Origin: Egaibacter sp046050465
Lineage (GTDB): Bacteria > Pseudomonadota > Gammaproteobacteria > Burkholderiales > Burkholderiaceae_C
Assembly (NCBI GenBank): GCA_046050465.1
Contig: JBJOPS010000011.1
Coordinates: 36,672 to 100,671, forward strand
DNA: 64,000 nucleotides
Direction of reading: 5' to 3'
In this document: positions 33,218 to 42,423 of the stretch, piece by piece
Numbering within the stretch: the first letter of the stretch is position 1
How the letters are laid out: the number at the start of each line of letters is the position of its first letter
Program-made: the position numbers and the translations under genes
Notes under the pieces: generated by a model
Databases searched by the model: none
Told to the model about the DNA's origin: nothing
What the model saw: the letters and a program-made list of their open reading frames with translations, nothing else

Positions 33218-35059
33218 GTGTTTCCTCAAAGACTTGACTCTACTGTTGCCTACGACATCGCCAAGGCCATGATGGACGGGTTTAACCGCCATTACCGGCT
33301 TTTTCGTACCGAGTCGGCGCGGGCCAAACACCGCTTCGAAACAGCTGACTGGCATGGCCAGCAGCGCGCCCAGCGTGAGCGGATCGAGTTTTATGACCTG
33401 CGTGTAAAAGAGTGTTCCAACCGGCTGGAGCGCGAGTACAAGGCAGGTGAGCAGCCAATGGATATCTGGCAACAGGTGAAGCTGCATTACATCGGCCTGC
33501 TGGTGAACCATCACCAACCGGAGCTGGCCGAGACCTTCTTCAACTCCGTCACCACCAAGATCCTGCACCGTACCCATTTCCACAACGACTTTATCTTTGT
33601 GCGTCCTGCAGTGAGTACCGAATACATTGAAAACGGCGAATCCGAGGCGCGCCCGACCTATAAGGCCTATTACCCAACGTCATCCGGTATGCGTGATGTG
33701 CTCATGCAGATGATGCAAGACTTTGACCTCCGTCGTGAGTTTGAAGACCTCACGCGTGACGTCGACCTGGTGGCCGATGCAATGAACGCCGAGCTCGGAG
33801 ATGCCAAGCTTCGCGCCAACTTCCAGTTTCAGGTGCTGACCAGCCTGTTCTTCCGAAACAAGGGCGCCTACATCGTTGGCAAGTTGATCAATGGTTTCAA
33901 TGAGTTCCCGTTTGCGCTGCCCATCCTGCACGTGGGTGGTGGTGACAAGCTGGCGATTGATGCAGCCCTGTTTGGTGAAGATGACTTGCTGATGCTGTTC
34001 AGCTTTGCGCGGGCCTACTTCATGGTGGACATGGAGATTCCGTCGGCCTACGTGCAGTTTCTGCGCAGCATGATGCCGCGCAAGCCGCGCAATGAAATCT
34101 ATAACGCACTGGGTCTGGCCAAGCAGGGCAAGACCTTGTTCTATCGGGATTTCCTGCATCACCTGCGCCATTCGAGCGACAAGTTCCGTATCGCTCCCGG
34201 CATCAAGGGCATGGTGATGCTGGTGTTTGACCTGCCCAGTTTTCCTTATGTGTTCAAGGTCATCAAGGACTACTACCCACCGCAAAAAGACACCACGCGC
34301 GAACAGATCAAGGGCAAGTATCTGCTGGTAAAGCAGCACGACCGGGTAGGGCGCATGGCCGACACGCTGGAGTACAGCGAGGTGGCGTTTCCGCGGGAGC
34401 GTTTTGATGACGAGCTGATCGCCGAGATTGAAAAGTTCGCACCCAGCCAGCTGGAAATCAGTGACCGCGATGGCGACGGTCATGCGGAAGTCATCATCAA
34501 GCATGTGTACATCGAGCGCCGGATGATCCCGCTCAATATCTATCTGCAGGAGGCATTTGATGCCGGTGGCGCGGATGCCAGCCCGCAAGGGCCCGCTGCC
34601 GCGCGGGCGCGGGAGCAGATCGAGCGCGGGGTGATCGAATACGGTAACGCCATCAAGGATCTGGTGGCTGCCAATATTTTCCCCGGTGACATGCTTTGGA
34701 AAAACTTCGGCATCACGCGCCACGGCAAAGTCGTGTTCTACGACTACGACGAGATCGAGTACATCACCGATTGCAAATTCCGCAAGGTGCCCGCTCCCCG
34801 CAACGAGGAAGATGAAATGTCGGGCGAGGTCTGGTACAGCGTGGGGCCCAAAGACGTATTCCCTGAAACCTTCGGCCCGTTTTTGCTGGGTAATTCGGCG
34901 GTACGCGAGATTTTCATGAAGCACCATGCCGATCTTCTGGACGCGGCTTTCTGGCAAGGGCATAAGGACCGTATTCTGGCCGGGGACGTGATTGACGTGT
35001 TTCCCTATGACAGGGAAAAGCGTTTCTTGCCTGAAAACCGGCAGACCAACCGGGTGTAA
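33218..35059 (+). CDS. aceK: Isocitrate dehydrogenase kinase/phosphatase
   Basis: 613 residues (E. coli 578), starting at a GTG 5 bp after the carbonic anhydrase stop. AceK hallmarks: nucleotide-binding region APGIKGMVMLVFDLPSFPYVFKVIKD, KQHDRVGRMADTLEYSEVAFPRERF and FPGDMLWKNFGITRHGKVVFYDYDEIEYITDC. It phosphorylates isocitrate dehydrogenase to send carbon through the glyoxylate shunt. Placement in the leucine run fits growth on acetyl-CoA. aceA and aceB are not in the window. Confidence 0.95.
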   Translation: MFPQRLDSTVAYDIAKAMMDGFNRHYRLFRTESARAKHRFETADWHGQQRAQRERIEFYDLRVKECSNRLEREYKAGEQPMDIWQQVKLHYIGLLVNHHQPELAETFFNSVTTKILHRTHFHNDFIFVRPAVSTEYIENGESEARPTYKAYYPTSSGMRDVLMQMMQDFDLRREFEDLTRDVDLVADAMNAELGDAKLRANFQFQVLTSLFFRNKGAYIVGKLINGFNEFPFALPILHVGGGDKLAIDAALFGEDDLLMLFSFARAYFMVDMEIPSAYVQFLRSMMPRKPRNEIYNALGLAKQGKTLFYRDFLHHLRHSSDKFRIAPGIKGMVMLVFDLPSFPYVFKVIKDYYPPQKDTTREQIKGKYLLVKQHDRVGRMADTLEYSEVAFPRERFDDELIAEIEKFAPSQLEISDRDGDGHAEVIIKHVYIERRMIPLNIYLQEAFDAGGADASPQGPAAARAREQIERGVIEYGNAIKDLVAANIFPGDMLWKNFGITRHGKVVFYDYDEIEYITDCKFRKVPAPRNEEDEMSGEVWYSVGPKDVFPETFGPFLLGNSAVREIFMKHHADLLDAAFWQGHKDRILAGDVIDVFPYDREKRFLPENRQTNRV

Positions 35060-35113
35060 GCCTGTGTGAGCCCCTTCGTTTGTTGAATTATTTACTTGTT
35101 CAAGAGGTCTGAA

Positions 35114-36295
35114 ATGTCTGAGCAAATCGTGATTGTTGGTGCAGCCCGAACCCCTATGGGCAGTTTTCAGGGCGGCTTCTCCTCTCTTGCGGCGCATGAC
35201 CTTGGGGGTGCCGCCATCAAGGCTGCCGTTGCACGCTCGGGGGTGTCCGGCGATCTGGTGAACGAGGTGCTGTTTGGCAACTGCCTGATGGCGGGTCAGG
35301 GCCAGGCACCGGCACGCCAGGCTGCATTCAAGGGCGGGTTGCCTGTCAGTGCGGGTGCTGTCACACTGTCCAAGATGTGTGGCTCGGGTATGCGTGCCGC
35401 CATGTTCGGCCATGACATGTTGCTGGCGGGCAGTGCGGATGTGCTGGTAGCCGGTGGCATGGAGAGTATGACCAACGCACCCTATTTGCTGCAAAAGGCG
35501 CGCGGTGGTTACCGCATTGGCCACGACCGCATGTTTGACCACATGATGCTCGATGGCCTGGAGGATGCCTATGAGCCGGGCCGTTCAATGGGTACCTTTG
35601 GCGAAGACTGCGCGGGCAAGTACGCTTTTACGCGGGAACAGCAGGACGCATTCGCCATGGCCAGTGTGCAGCGGGCACAGGCGGCCACCCAATCCGGGGC
35701 ATTTGCCGCGGAAATCACACCTGTCACGGTCAAAACCCGTTCGACAGAGACAGTCATCAGCATCGATGAAGGCCCCGGAAAAGTGAGGCTGGACAAGATA
35801 GCGTCGCTTAAGCCAGCGTTTAAAAAAGACGGCACCATCACGGCCGCCAGCAGCTCGTCAATCAATGATGGTGCCGCCGCCTTGGTGATGATGCGCGCTG
35901 GCACTGCGGCCAGGCTGAGTGCCCGGCCATTGGCCCGCATCGTGGCGCATGCCGTTCATGCCCAGGAGCCGAACTGGTTTACCACCGCGCCAGTAGGCGC
36001 CGTGCAGAAACTGCTCATCAAAGTGGGTTGGGGCGTGAAAGACGTGGATTTGTGGGAAGTAAACGAGGCCTTTGCAGTTGTGCCCATGGCCCTGATGCAC
36101 GAACTGGGTCTGAGTCACGACATCGTGAATGTGAATGGTGGCGCCTGCGCACTGGGCCACCCGATTGGCGCTAGCGGCGCACGCATCTTGGTCACGCTGA
36201 TTTATGCGCTCAAGGCACGTGGCCTCAAGCGCGGCGTTGCTACGCTGTGTATTGGAGGTGGTGAAGCAACTGCAGTGGCAATTGAATTGCTATAA
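35114..36295 (+). CDS. Acetyl-CoA C-acetyltransferase (thiolase)
   Basis: 393 residues from the ATG at 35114 with AGAGG upstream; an earlier ATG adds six unlikely residues. Active-site Cys89 in LSKMCGSGMRAA, His/Cys regions in NGGACALGHPIGASGARI and LCIGGGEATAVAIELL. It likely cleaves acetoacetyl-CoA to acetyl-CoA at the end of leucine catabolism. The 3' end, encoding AIELL, runs into an interspersed repeat. Confidence 0.92.
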   Translation: MSEQIVIVGAARTPMGSFQGGFSSLAAHDLGGAAIKAAVARSGVSGDLVNEVLFGNCLMAGQGQAPARQAAFKGGLPVSAGAVTLSKMCGSGMRAAMFGHDMLLAGSADVLVAGGMESMTNAPYLLQKARGGYRIGHDRMFDHMMLDGLEDAYEPGRSMGTFGEDCAGKYAFTREQQDAFAMASVQRAQAATQSGAFAAEITPVTVKTRSTETVISIDEGPGKVRLDKIASLKPAFKKDGTITAASSSSINDGAAALVMMRAGTAARLSARPLARIVAHAVHAQEPNWFTTAPVGAVQKLLIKVGWGVKDVDLWEVNEAFAVVPMALMHELGLSHDIVNVNGGACALGHPIGASGARILVTLIYALKARGLKRGVATLCIGGGEATAVAIELL

Positions 36296-36346
36296 ATATA
36301 GAAGCTGCTTGCGCATATATTTAAAGGGCTGGAGGCCAATTTGATA
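36286..36346 (+). repeat. Two-hairpin repeat, copy 5 (between thiolase and acyl-CoA dehydrogenase)
   Basis: TTGCTATAAATATAGAAGCT, then GCTTGCGCATATATTTAAAG and GGGCTGGAGGCCAATTTG. One of the best-preserved copies. It begins in the last codons of the thiolase gene. Its GGAGG (36331-36335) is the ribosome binding site and its TTG (36341) the start codon of the next gene. Confidence 0.75.
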
Positions 36347-37471
36347 CTGAACCAGGACCAGGAAATGATTCGCGATGCCGTGCGCGCGTTTGCCCGGGAA
36401 GAGTTGTGGCCGAATGCCGCCCGCTGGGACAAGGAGCATCATTTCCCGAAAGATGCGCACAAGGGGTTGGCGGCTCTGGGCGCTTACGGAATATGCGTGC
36501 CTGAGGAATTCGGTGGTGCCAATCTGGACTACTTGACGCTGGCTTTGGTGCTGGAAGAAATTGCAGCTGGCGACGGTGGCACCAGCACCGTCATCAGTGT
36601 GACCAACTGCCCGGTGAATGCCATTTTGATGCGCTACGGCAATGCCCAACAGAAAAAGCAATGGCTTACGCCGCTGGCGCAGGGCCGGATGCTCGGTGCT
36701 TTTTGCCTGACGGAGCCACATGTTGGCTCGGACGCTTCAGCGCTCAAGACCACCGCCGTCAAAGACGGTAACGGGTATGTGATCAACGGCGTCAAGCAGT
36801 TCATTACCAGTGGCAAGTATGGAGATGTCGCTATCGTCATTGCCGTGACCGACAAGGGTGCCGGGAAGAAAGGTATGAGCGCTTTTCTGGTGCCAACGAA
36901 CGCACCAGGCTATGTTGTGGCGCGTCTGGAAGACAAGCTGGGTCAGCACTCGAGCGACACGGCACAAATCAACTTTGACAACTGCCGTATTCCCGGCGAG
37001 AACCTGATTGGTTCCGAGGGCGAAGGCTACAAGATTGCCCTGGGTGGACTGGAGGGAGGGCGCATCGGCATTGCGGCGCAAAGTGTGGGCATGGCGCGCA
37101 GTGCATTTGAATGTGCGCTGGATTACGCCAAACAGCGTGAAAGTTTTGGCCAGTCCATCTTCAGCCACCAGGCGGTCGGGTTCAGGCTCGCTGAGTGTGC
37201 TGTGCAGATTGAAGCCGCCCGCCAGCTCATCTGGCATGCAGCCACCTTGCGCGATGCGGGCCTGCCCTGTTTGAAGGAAGCCGCCATGGCCAAACTGTTC
37301 GCCAGCGAAATGGCCGAGAGGGTGTGCAGTGCCGCCATTCAGACGCTGGGCGGTTATGGCTATGTGAGTGATTTTCCGGTGGAACGCATCTACCGTGATG
37401 TGCGTGTGTGTCAAATTTACGAAGGCACGAGTGATGTGCAGAAAATCATCATTCAGCGTGCGCTGGTCTGA
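36341..37471 (+). CDS. Acyl-CoA dehydrogenase (short/branched-chain type)
   Basis: 376 residues from a TTG start, chosen because GGAGG lies 5 nt upstream and the N terminus MILNQDQEMIRDAVRAFARE then matches the family; the ATG at 36364 would cut it short. Motifs: CLTEPHVGSDASALKTTA, YVINGVKQFITSGKYGDVAIV, QRESFGQSIFSHQAV and IYEGTSDVQKIIIQRAL, with a Glu position typical of ordinary acyl-CoA dehydrogenases. Substrate unknown; butyryl-, isobutyryl- or methylbutyryl-CoA are possible. Confidence 0.9.
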   Translation: MILNQDQEMIRDAVRAFAREELWPNAARWDKEHHFPKDAHKGLAALGAYGICVPEEFGGANLDYLTLALVLEEIAAGDGGTSTVISVTNCPVNAILMRYGNAQQKKQWLTPLAQGRMLGAFCLTEPHVGSDASALKTTAVKDGNGYVINGVKQFITSGKYGDVAIVIAVTDKGAGKKGMSAFLVPTNAPGYVVARLEDKLGQHSSDTAQINFDNCRIPGENLIGSEGEGYKIALGGLEGGRIGIAAQSVGMARSAFECALDYAKQRESFGQSIFSHQAVGFRLAECAVQIEAARQLIWHAATLRDAGLPCLKEAAMAKLFASEMAERVCSAAIQTLGGYGYVSDFPVERIYRDVRVCQIYEGTSDVQKIIIQRALV

Positions 37472-37493
37472 TATCTCAACCCAGGAGTTCTTC

Positions 37494-37910
37494 ATGCCCA
37501 TAACCAAAGGATCACGCCAACTTGTTGAAGAGGCCTGTTCGCTGATTACTACTTATACCGTGGAGGCGGTGCGCGCGCGCCTGGGTCAGGCCAATATGCA
37601 GCTGGTGGATATTCGTGATGTGCGCGAGATTGAGCGTGAGGGAACGATTCCCGGTGCTTTCCATGCGCCTCGAGGCATGCTGGAGTTTTGGGTCGACCCT
37701 GCATCACCTTACTTCAAGCCAATTTTTGGCGATGATGGCAAGGAATTTGTTTTGTTCTGTGGTCTGGGCTGGCGTAGCGCGCTAACTGTCAAGACCCTGC
37801 AAGACATGGGCATGACCAATGTTGCACATATTGACGGAGGGTTTGCCAATTGGGTTAAAAAGGCCGCGCCTACGCAGACCCTGCAAGAGAGTAAGACCAG
37901 AAAGTTGTGA
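37494..37910 (+). CDS. Rhodanese-like domain protein
   Basis: 138 residues from the ATG at 37494 (AGGAG upstream). A single rhodanese domain with VDIRDVREIEREGTIPGAFHAPRGMLEFW and active-site loop FCGLGWRSALTVKTL (Cys followed by GLGWRS). Possible sulfurtransferase; donor and acceptor unknown. It lies inside the leucine run, 22 bp after the acyl-CoA dehydrogenase. Confidence 0.85.
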   Translation: MPITKGSRQLVEEACSLITTYTVEAVRARLGQANMQLVDIRDVREIEREGTIPGAFHAPRGMLEFWVDPASPYFKPIFGDDGKEFVLFCGLGWRSALTVKTLQDMGMTNVAHIDGGFANWVKKAAPTQTLQESKTRKL

Positions 37911-37967
37911 AGCATTTGTGGGGCACGGGTATTACTATTCGTGAACCCTCCTTCTGGAAACATCAAA

Positions 37968-39590
37968 ATGCCCGTTCTTGATACCCAACTCAATGCCCGT
38001 TCAGCGGATTTTCAGGCCAATGCTGTGGCCATGCGCACTTTGGTAGCTGATTTGAATGCCCAGGTAGCAAAGGCTCAGGATGGTGGCGGCGAGGTGGCGC
38101 GGGCCCGCCATACCGCGCGGGGAAAGCTGCTCCCGCGTGACCGGGTACAAATGTTGCTCGACCCCGGCACCCCGTTTCTGGAGTTGAGTCCGCTGGCGGC
38201 TCTAGGCATGTATCCTGACAAGGATGGCAGCGACAGCGCACCCTGCGCGGGAGTCATCGCGGGTATTGGTCGTGTCAGCGGGGTGGACTGCATGATTGTC
38301 TGCAACGACGCCACCGTCAAAGGTGGCACCTATTACCCGATGACGGTGAAAAAGCACCTGCGGGCACAGGAGGTGGCGCAACAGAACCGGCTGCCGTGCA
38401 TCTATCTGGTGGATTCAGGCGGGGCCAATCTGCCTAATCAGGATGAAGTTTTCCCTGATCGGGATCATTTTGGCCGCATCTTTTTCAATCAGGCCAACAT
38501 GAGCGCTCAAGGTATCGCACAGATAGCCGTCGTCATGGGCAGTTGCACCGCCGGCGGCGCCTATGTACCGGCCATGAGCGACGAGAGCATCATTGTCAAA
38601 AATCAGGGAACAATTTTTCTGGGTGGCCCCCCGCTGGTGAAAGCGGCCACGGGCGAAGTTGTGACGGCCGAGGACCTGGGTGGTGGCGATGCGCACACAC
38701 GTTTGAGTGGCGTGGCCGATCATCTGGCGCAGAACGATCTGCATGCGCTAGCCATCGCACGCCAGTCGGTGAAAAATCTCAATAAAAAGAAGCCATTAGC
38801 CTTCGTCAATATTGCGCCAGTAGCTCCTAAATTTGTAGCAGAAGAGCTCTATGGCGTGATTCCAACAGACACCCGAAAGCCCTTTGATGTGCGCGAAATC
38901 ATTGCCCGCATCGTCGATGCGTCGGAGTTTGATGAATTCAAGGCACGTTATGGCACCACACTCATTTGTGGCTTTGCCCACATTGAGGGCATGCCGGTCG
39001 GCATCATCGCCAACAACGGCATTTTGTTCAGCGAATCGGCCCTGAAGGGTGCGCACTTCATCGAGCTGTGTTGCCAGCGCAAGATTCCGCTGGTCTTTTT
39101 GCAGAACATCACGGGTTTCATGGTAGGGCGCAAGTATGAAAACGAGGGCATTGCCCGCAATGGCGCCAAGATGGTCACGGCGGTGGCTACCGCAGCGGTG
39201 CCCAAATTCACCATCATCATCGGTGGCAGCTTCGGTGCCGGCAATTACGGTATGTGTGGGCGGGCCTATTCACCACGCTTTCTGTGGATGTGGCCAAACG
39301 CGCGCATTTCCGTCATGGGCGGTGACCAGGCGGCTGCTGTGCTCGCCACAGTCAAGCGCGACGGCATTGAAGGCCGCGGCGGCAACTGGAGCATGGAAGA
39401 GGAAGAGACCTTCAAGGCACCCATTCGCCGCCAGTATGAGGAGCAGGGCCACCCCTATTTCGCCACCGCACGCCTGTGGGATGACGGGGTGATTGACCCC
39501 GCTGACACGCGTCGTGTACTGGCGCTGGGCTTGAGCGCATCGCTGAATGCGCCCATACCGGATACCCAGTTCGGCATCTTTCGGATGTGA
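37968..39590 (+). CDS. liuB: 3-methylcrotonyl-CoA carboxylase beta subunit (carboxyltransferase)
   Basis: 540 residues from the ATG at 37968 (MPVLDTQLNARSADFQANA); a GTG at 37941 would add nine residues. Carboxyltransferase motifs: ARGKLLPRDRVQMLLDPGTPFLELS, YLVDSGGANLPNQDEVFPDRDHFGRIF, GSCTAGGAYVPAMSDESI, GGSFGAGNYGMCGRAYSPRFLWMWPNARISVMGGDQAA. It transfers CO2 from biotin to methylcrotonyl-CoA. Residues encoded by 38782-38840 (KKKPLAFVNIAPVAPKFVA) derive from a repeat copy in a variable loop. Confidence 0.95.
   Translation: MPVLDTQLNARSADFQANAVAMRTLVADLNAQVAKAQDGGGEVARARHTARGKLLPRDRVQMLLDPGTPFLELSPLAALGMYPDKDGSDSAPCAGVIAGIGRVSGVDCMIVCNDATVKGGTYYPMTVKKHLRAQEVAQQNRLPCIYLVDSGGANLPNQDEVFPDRDHFGRIFFNQANMSAQGIAQIAVVMGSCTAGGAYVPAMSDESIIVKNQGTIFLGGPPLVKAATGEVVTAEDLGGGDAHTRLSGVADHLAQNDLHALAIARQSVKNLNKKKPLAFVNIAPVAPKFVAEELYGVIPTDTRKPFDVREIIARIVDASEFDEFKARYGTTLICGFAHIEGMPVGIIANNGILFSESALKGAHFIELCCQRKIPLVFLQNITGFMVGRKYENEGIARNGAKMVTAVATAAVPKFTIIIGGSFGAGNYGMCGRAYSPRFLWMWPNARISVMGGDQAAAVLATVKRDGIEGRGGNWSMEEEETFKAPIRRQYEEQGHPYFATARLWDDGVIDPADTRRVLALGLSASLNAPIPDTQFGIFRM
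38782..38840 (-). repeat. Two-hairpin repeat, copy 6 (inside liuB)
   Basis: On the minus strand TGCTACAAATTTAGGAGCT, then ACTGGCGCAATATTGACGAAG and GCTAATGGCTTC follow the consensus order. It is read in frame in the plus direction as part of the carboxyltransferase, between conserved blocks. Confidence 0.65.
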
Positions 39591-39645
39591 TGGCTCCCTT
39601 CTCGCACGAGCCCTCAACGCTTCGCCAATACCTCATACATCGATC

Positions 39646-40326
39646 ATGGAAACCCTGATTCATATCTGGCAAACCCTTGTGGGGAGTGCATCCACCGTTG
39701 CAGCGCAGGGCGCCCATTCGATGGATATGCCTGCCCTGTTGGCCCTGGCGGCGGTGCTGGGTTGGGCCAGCGGTTTGCGGTTGTATGCGGTGGTGTTCAT
39801 CACCGGGCTGGCAGGTGTGATGGGATGGATACCCCTGCCCAAGGGGCTTTTGCTGCTGCAGCATCCAGCCATGCTGGCGGGTAGCGGTTTCATGCTGTTT
39901 GTCGAGTTCTTCGCGGACAAGATTCCCGGCGTGGACTCATTGTGGGACGTTGTGCATTCAGTTATCAGGGTGCCTGCCGGGGCCGCGCTGGCCGCCGGTG
40001 TGTTTGGTGCCGACAGCGCCACCATGGGCATGGTTGCCGCATTGCTGGGGGGCTCGCTGGCAGCCACGTCATTCGCGACCAAGGCCACAACCCGCGCGGC
40101 GGTGAATACATCACCCGAGCCATTCTCCAATATCGCCGTGAGTCTGGTTGAAGATGGGCTGGTGGTGGGTGCCATGTGGCTGGCGACCAATCATCCGGTG
40201 GCTTTTGGCATTGCACTCGTCATCACCCTGGTGCTGATGGTCATTCTGCTGATGACGCTGTTCAAGTTCCTGAAGGCCCTCGCCCGTCGTATTGGTGGTT
40301 GGTTCAGTCCAGCCGCAGTTCCTTGA
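39646..40326 (+). CDS. DUF4126 family membrane protein
   Basis: 226 residues from the ATG at 39646. About five hydrophobic segments, with the DUF4126 features ALAAVLGWASGLRLYAVVFITGLAG, LFVEFFADKIPGVDSLWDVVHSVIRVPAGA and TKATTRAAVNTSPEPFSNI. Inner membrane; function unknown. It sits between the two methylcrotonyl-CoA carboxylase subunit genes (9 bp before liuD), an arrangement that suggests co-expression. Confidence 0.85.
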   Translation: METLIHIWQTLVGSASTVAAQGAHSMDMPALLALAAVLGWASGLRLYAVVFITGLAGVMGWIPLPKGLLLLQHPAMLAGSGFMLFVEFFADKIPGVDSLWDVVHSVIRVPAGAALAAGVFGADSATMGMVAALLGGSLAATSFATKATTRAAVNTSPEPFSNIAVSLVEDGLVVGAMWLATNHPVAFGIALVITLVLMVILLMTLFKFLKALARRIGGWFSPAAVP

Positions 40327-40335
40327 GAAAACAGC

Positions 40336-42351
40336 ATGTTCACAAAAATCCTGATTGCCAATCGCGGTGAGATCGCTTGTCGGGTCGCGGCAACGGCCCG
40401 AAAATTGACTATCAAAACCGTTGCGGTGTACTCCGATGCCGACGCCGATGCCAAGCACGTAAGCGCGTGTGACGAGGCCGTTTATATCGGAGGCAGCGCA
40501 CCTAAAGACAGTTACCTGCGCTGGGAGCGGATTCTGGACGCAGCCCAAGCTACGGGTGCGCAGGCCATCCATCCCGGGTATGGTTTTCTGAGTGAAAACG
40601 AGGAGTTTGCGCAAGCCTGTGCAGATGCCGGTCTGGTGTTCATCGGCCCACCCCCTTCTGCAATCAAGGCGATGGGGCTCAAGGCCGAGTCCAAACAGCT
40701 CATGGAAAAGGCCGGTGTGCCGTTGGTGCCTGGTTACCACGGGGCAGACCAGAACCCGGTGCTGCTCAAGACCGAGGCAGACCGCATGGGCTATCCGGTG
40801 CTCATCAAGGCCAGTGCGGGTGGTGGTGGCAAGGGAATGCGCGCCGTTGACAGGCAGGAAGATTTTGATGCCGCACTGGCTTCCTGCAAGCGCGAGGCCA
40901 TCAACAGTTTTGGCGATGACGCAGTATTGATCGAAAAACATGTGCAGCGGCCGCGCCATATCGAGATCCAGGTGTTTGGCGACACCCACGGCAACTACGT
41001 GTACCTGTTTGAGCGTGACTGCTCCGTGCAGCGGCGCCACCAGAAGGTACTGGAAGAGGCCCCCGCGCCGGGCATGACGGCTGCCTTGCGCAAGCAGATG
41101 GGTGAAGCGGCGGTTGCTGCGGCAAGAGCTGTGAACTACGTTGGTGCAGGTACGGTAGAGTTCATCGTGGAGCAAAAGCCCGATGGTTCCATGAGTTTCT
41201 TCTTCATGGAAATGAACACCCGTCTGCAGGTGGAGCACCCGGTCACGGAGGCGATTACCGGGCTGGATCTGGTGGAATGGCAACTGCGTGTTGCCTCTGG
41301 AGAAGCCCTGCCGTTGGCGCAGAATCAGCTTCGCATCATCGGGCATGCCATAGAGGCACGCATCTGCGCCGAAACACCAGACAACAATTTCCTGCCCGCA
41401 ACGGGCACACTCCACGTTTTCAACCTGCCCGCGTGTGTGACTTTCGAGCGTGGGGGCGTCGCCACAGGTTTGGGCGCGGGCGTGCGGCTGGATGCGGGGG
41501 TGCGCGAAGGCGATGCCATCTCACCGTATTACGACTCGATGGTGGCCAAGCTCATCGTCCATGGACAGACGCGACAGGAGGCGCTGGCCCGAATGGATGC
41601 GGCGCTGGCGCAAACCCATGTCGTGGGCCTGCAGACCAATGTCCAGTTCCTGCGGTACGTTGTTCGCAGTCCTTCATTTGCTCAAGGTGAACTGGATACG
41701 GCCCTCATTGCTCGCGAGCAGGCAGGGCTGTTCAAGCAGGAGCCGGTAGGACTGGTTATGGCGGTTGCGGCATCGGTCGCACAAACCCTGTTGAGTGAGA
41801 GGGCCTGTGCGGGCGCCGATCCATTCAGCCGACGTGACGGATGGCGTTCGCACGGTGTCAACGTCCGTCGTTTTGAATTTGAATTTCAGGAGGAGTCTGT
41901 CAAAGCAGCGTTGACCTACCTGCACGATGGGACGCTCCACCTGGCTATTGGGGAGACTGCCGGGATACTGCATATCTTCGGTGAAGGGCGAAGCATCGAC
42001 ATTCAGTACGGGGGACGGCGCCAGACAGTTAATGTATACAAAAATCGTGAAGTGGCCCACGTATTTACTGCGCAAGGTGCTACGCAAATCATAGCAATTG
42101 ACCTTCTTGCACATGCTGGGGACAGTCAGGGTGAGGGTGGGCGGCTGACCGCCCCCATGCCTGGAAAAGTAGTATCGTTTGCGGTGAAGGTCGGCGACTG
42201 GGTGGGCAAAGGGCAGGCGCTGGCGGTGATGGAAGCCATGAAAATGGAGCACACCATCGCGGCACCGCATGACGGAACGGTGTCCGAACTCCTCTATCAG
42301 CCTGGAGATCAGGTGGCAGAAGGCGCGGAGCTGATCAGATTGTCGGCCTGA
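40336..42351 (+). CDS. liuD: 3-methylcrotonyl-CoA carboxylase alpha subunit (biotin carboxylase + BCCP)
   Basis: 671 residues. Biotin carboxylase domain (1-450): KILIANRGEIACRVAATARK, ATP-grasp KASAGGGGKGMR, FMEMNTRLQVEHPVTE. Middle BT-type domain about 470-590, and a C-terminal biotinyl domain with the biotin Lys in AVMEAMKMEHT. It carboxylates biotin using ATP and bicarbonate. Part of the BT-BCCP region (42036-42100) resembles the interspersed repeat in reverse orientation. Confidence 0.95.
   Translation: MFTKILIANRGEIACRVAATARKLTIKTVAVYSDADADAKHVSACDEAVYIGGSAPKDSYLRWERILDAAQATGAQAIHPGYGFLSENEEFAQACADAGLVFIGPPPSAIKAMGLKAESKQLMEKAGVPLVPGYHGADQNPVLLKTEADRMGYPVLIKASAGGGGKGMRAVDRQEDFDAALASCKREAINSFGDDAVLIEKHVQRPRHIEIQVFGDTHGNYVYLFERDCSVQRRHQKVLEEAPAPGMTAALRKQMGEAAVAAARAVNYVGAGTVEFIVEQKPDGSMSFFFMEMNTRLQVEHPVTEAITGLDLVEWQLRVASGEALPLAQNQLRIIGHAIEARICAETPDNNFLPATGTLHVFNLPACVTFERGGVATGLGAGVRLDAGVREGDAISPYYDSMVAKLIVHGQTRQEALARMDAALAQTHVVGLQTNVQFLRYVVRSPSFAQGELDTALIAREQAGLFKQEPVGLVMAVAASVAQTLLSERACAGADPFSRRDGWRSHGVNVRRFEFEFQEESVKAALTYLHDGTLHLAIGETAGILHIFGEGRSIDIQYGGRRQTVNVYKNREVAHVFTAQGATQIIAIDLLAHAGDSQGEGGRLTAPMPGKVVSFAVKVGDWVGKGQALAVMEAMKMEHTIAAPHDGTVSELLYQPGDQVAEGAELIRLSA
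42036..42100 (-). repeat. Two-hairpin repeat, copy 7 (inside liuD)
   Basis: The minus strand reads AATTGCTATGATTTGCGTAG, CACCTTGCGCAG, then GTGGGCC at the spacing of copy 5: 29 of 45 ungapped positions agree with copy 5, concentrated in the diagnostic blocks. It is translated in frame upstream of the biotinyl domain; less certain than other copies. Confidence 0.5.
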
Positions 42352-42423
42352 TCGCCAGGCGCATTACCTTTGCCCCCTGACGTGCAGACATGATGCCTAC
42401 TGCGATACTGAGGAAGATATCAA

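Noticed and set aside
33680..35542. 620-codon open frame antisense to aceK and the thiolase gene
   Set aside because: Opposite two certain genes; no domain or ribosome binding site; explained by codon bias of the sense strand.
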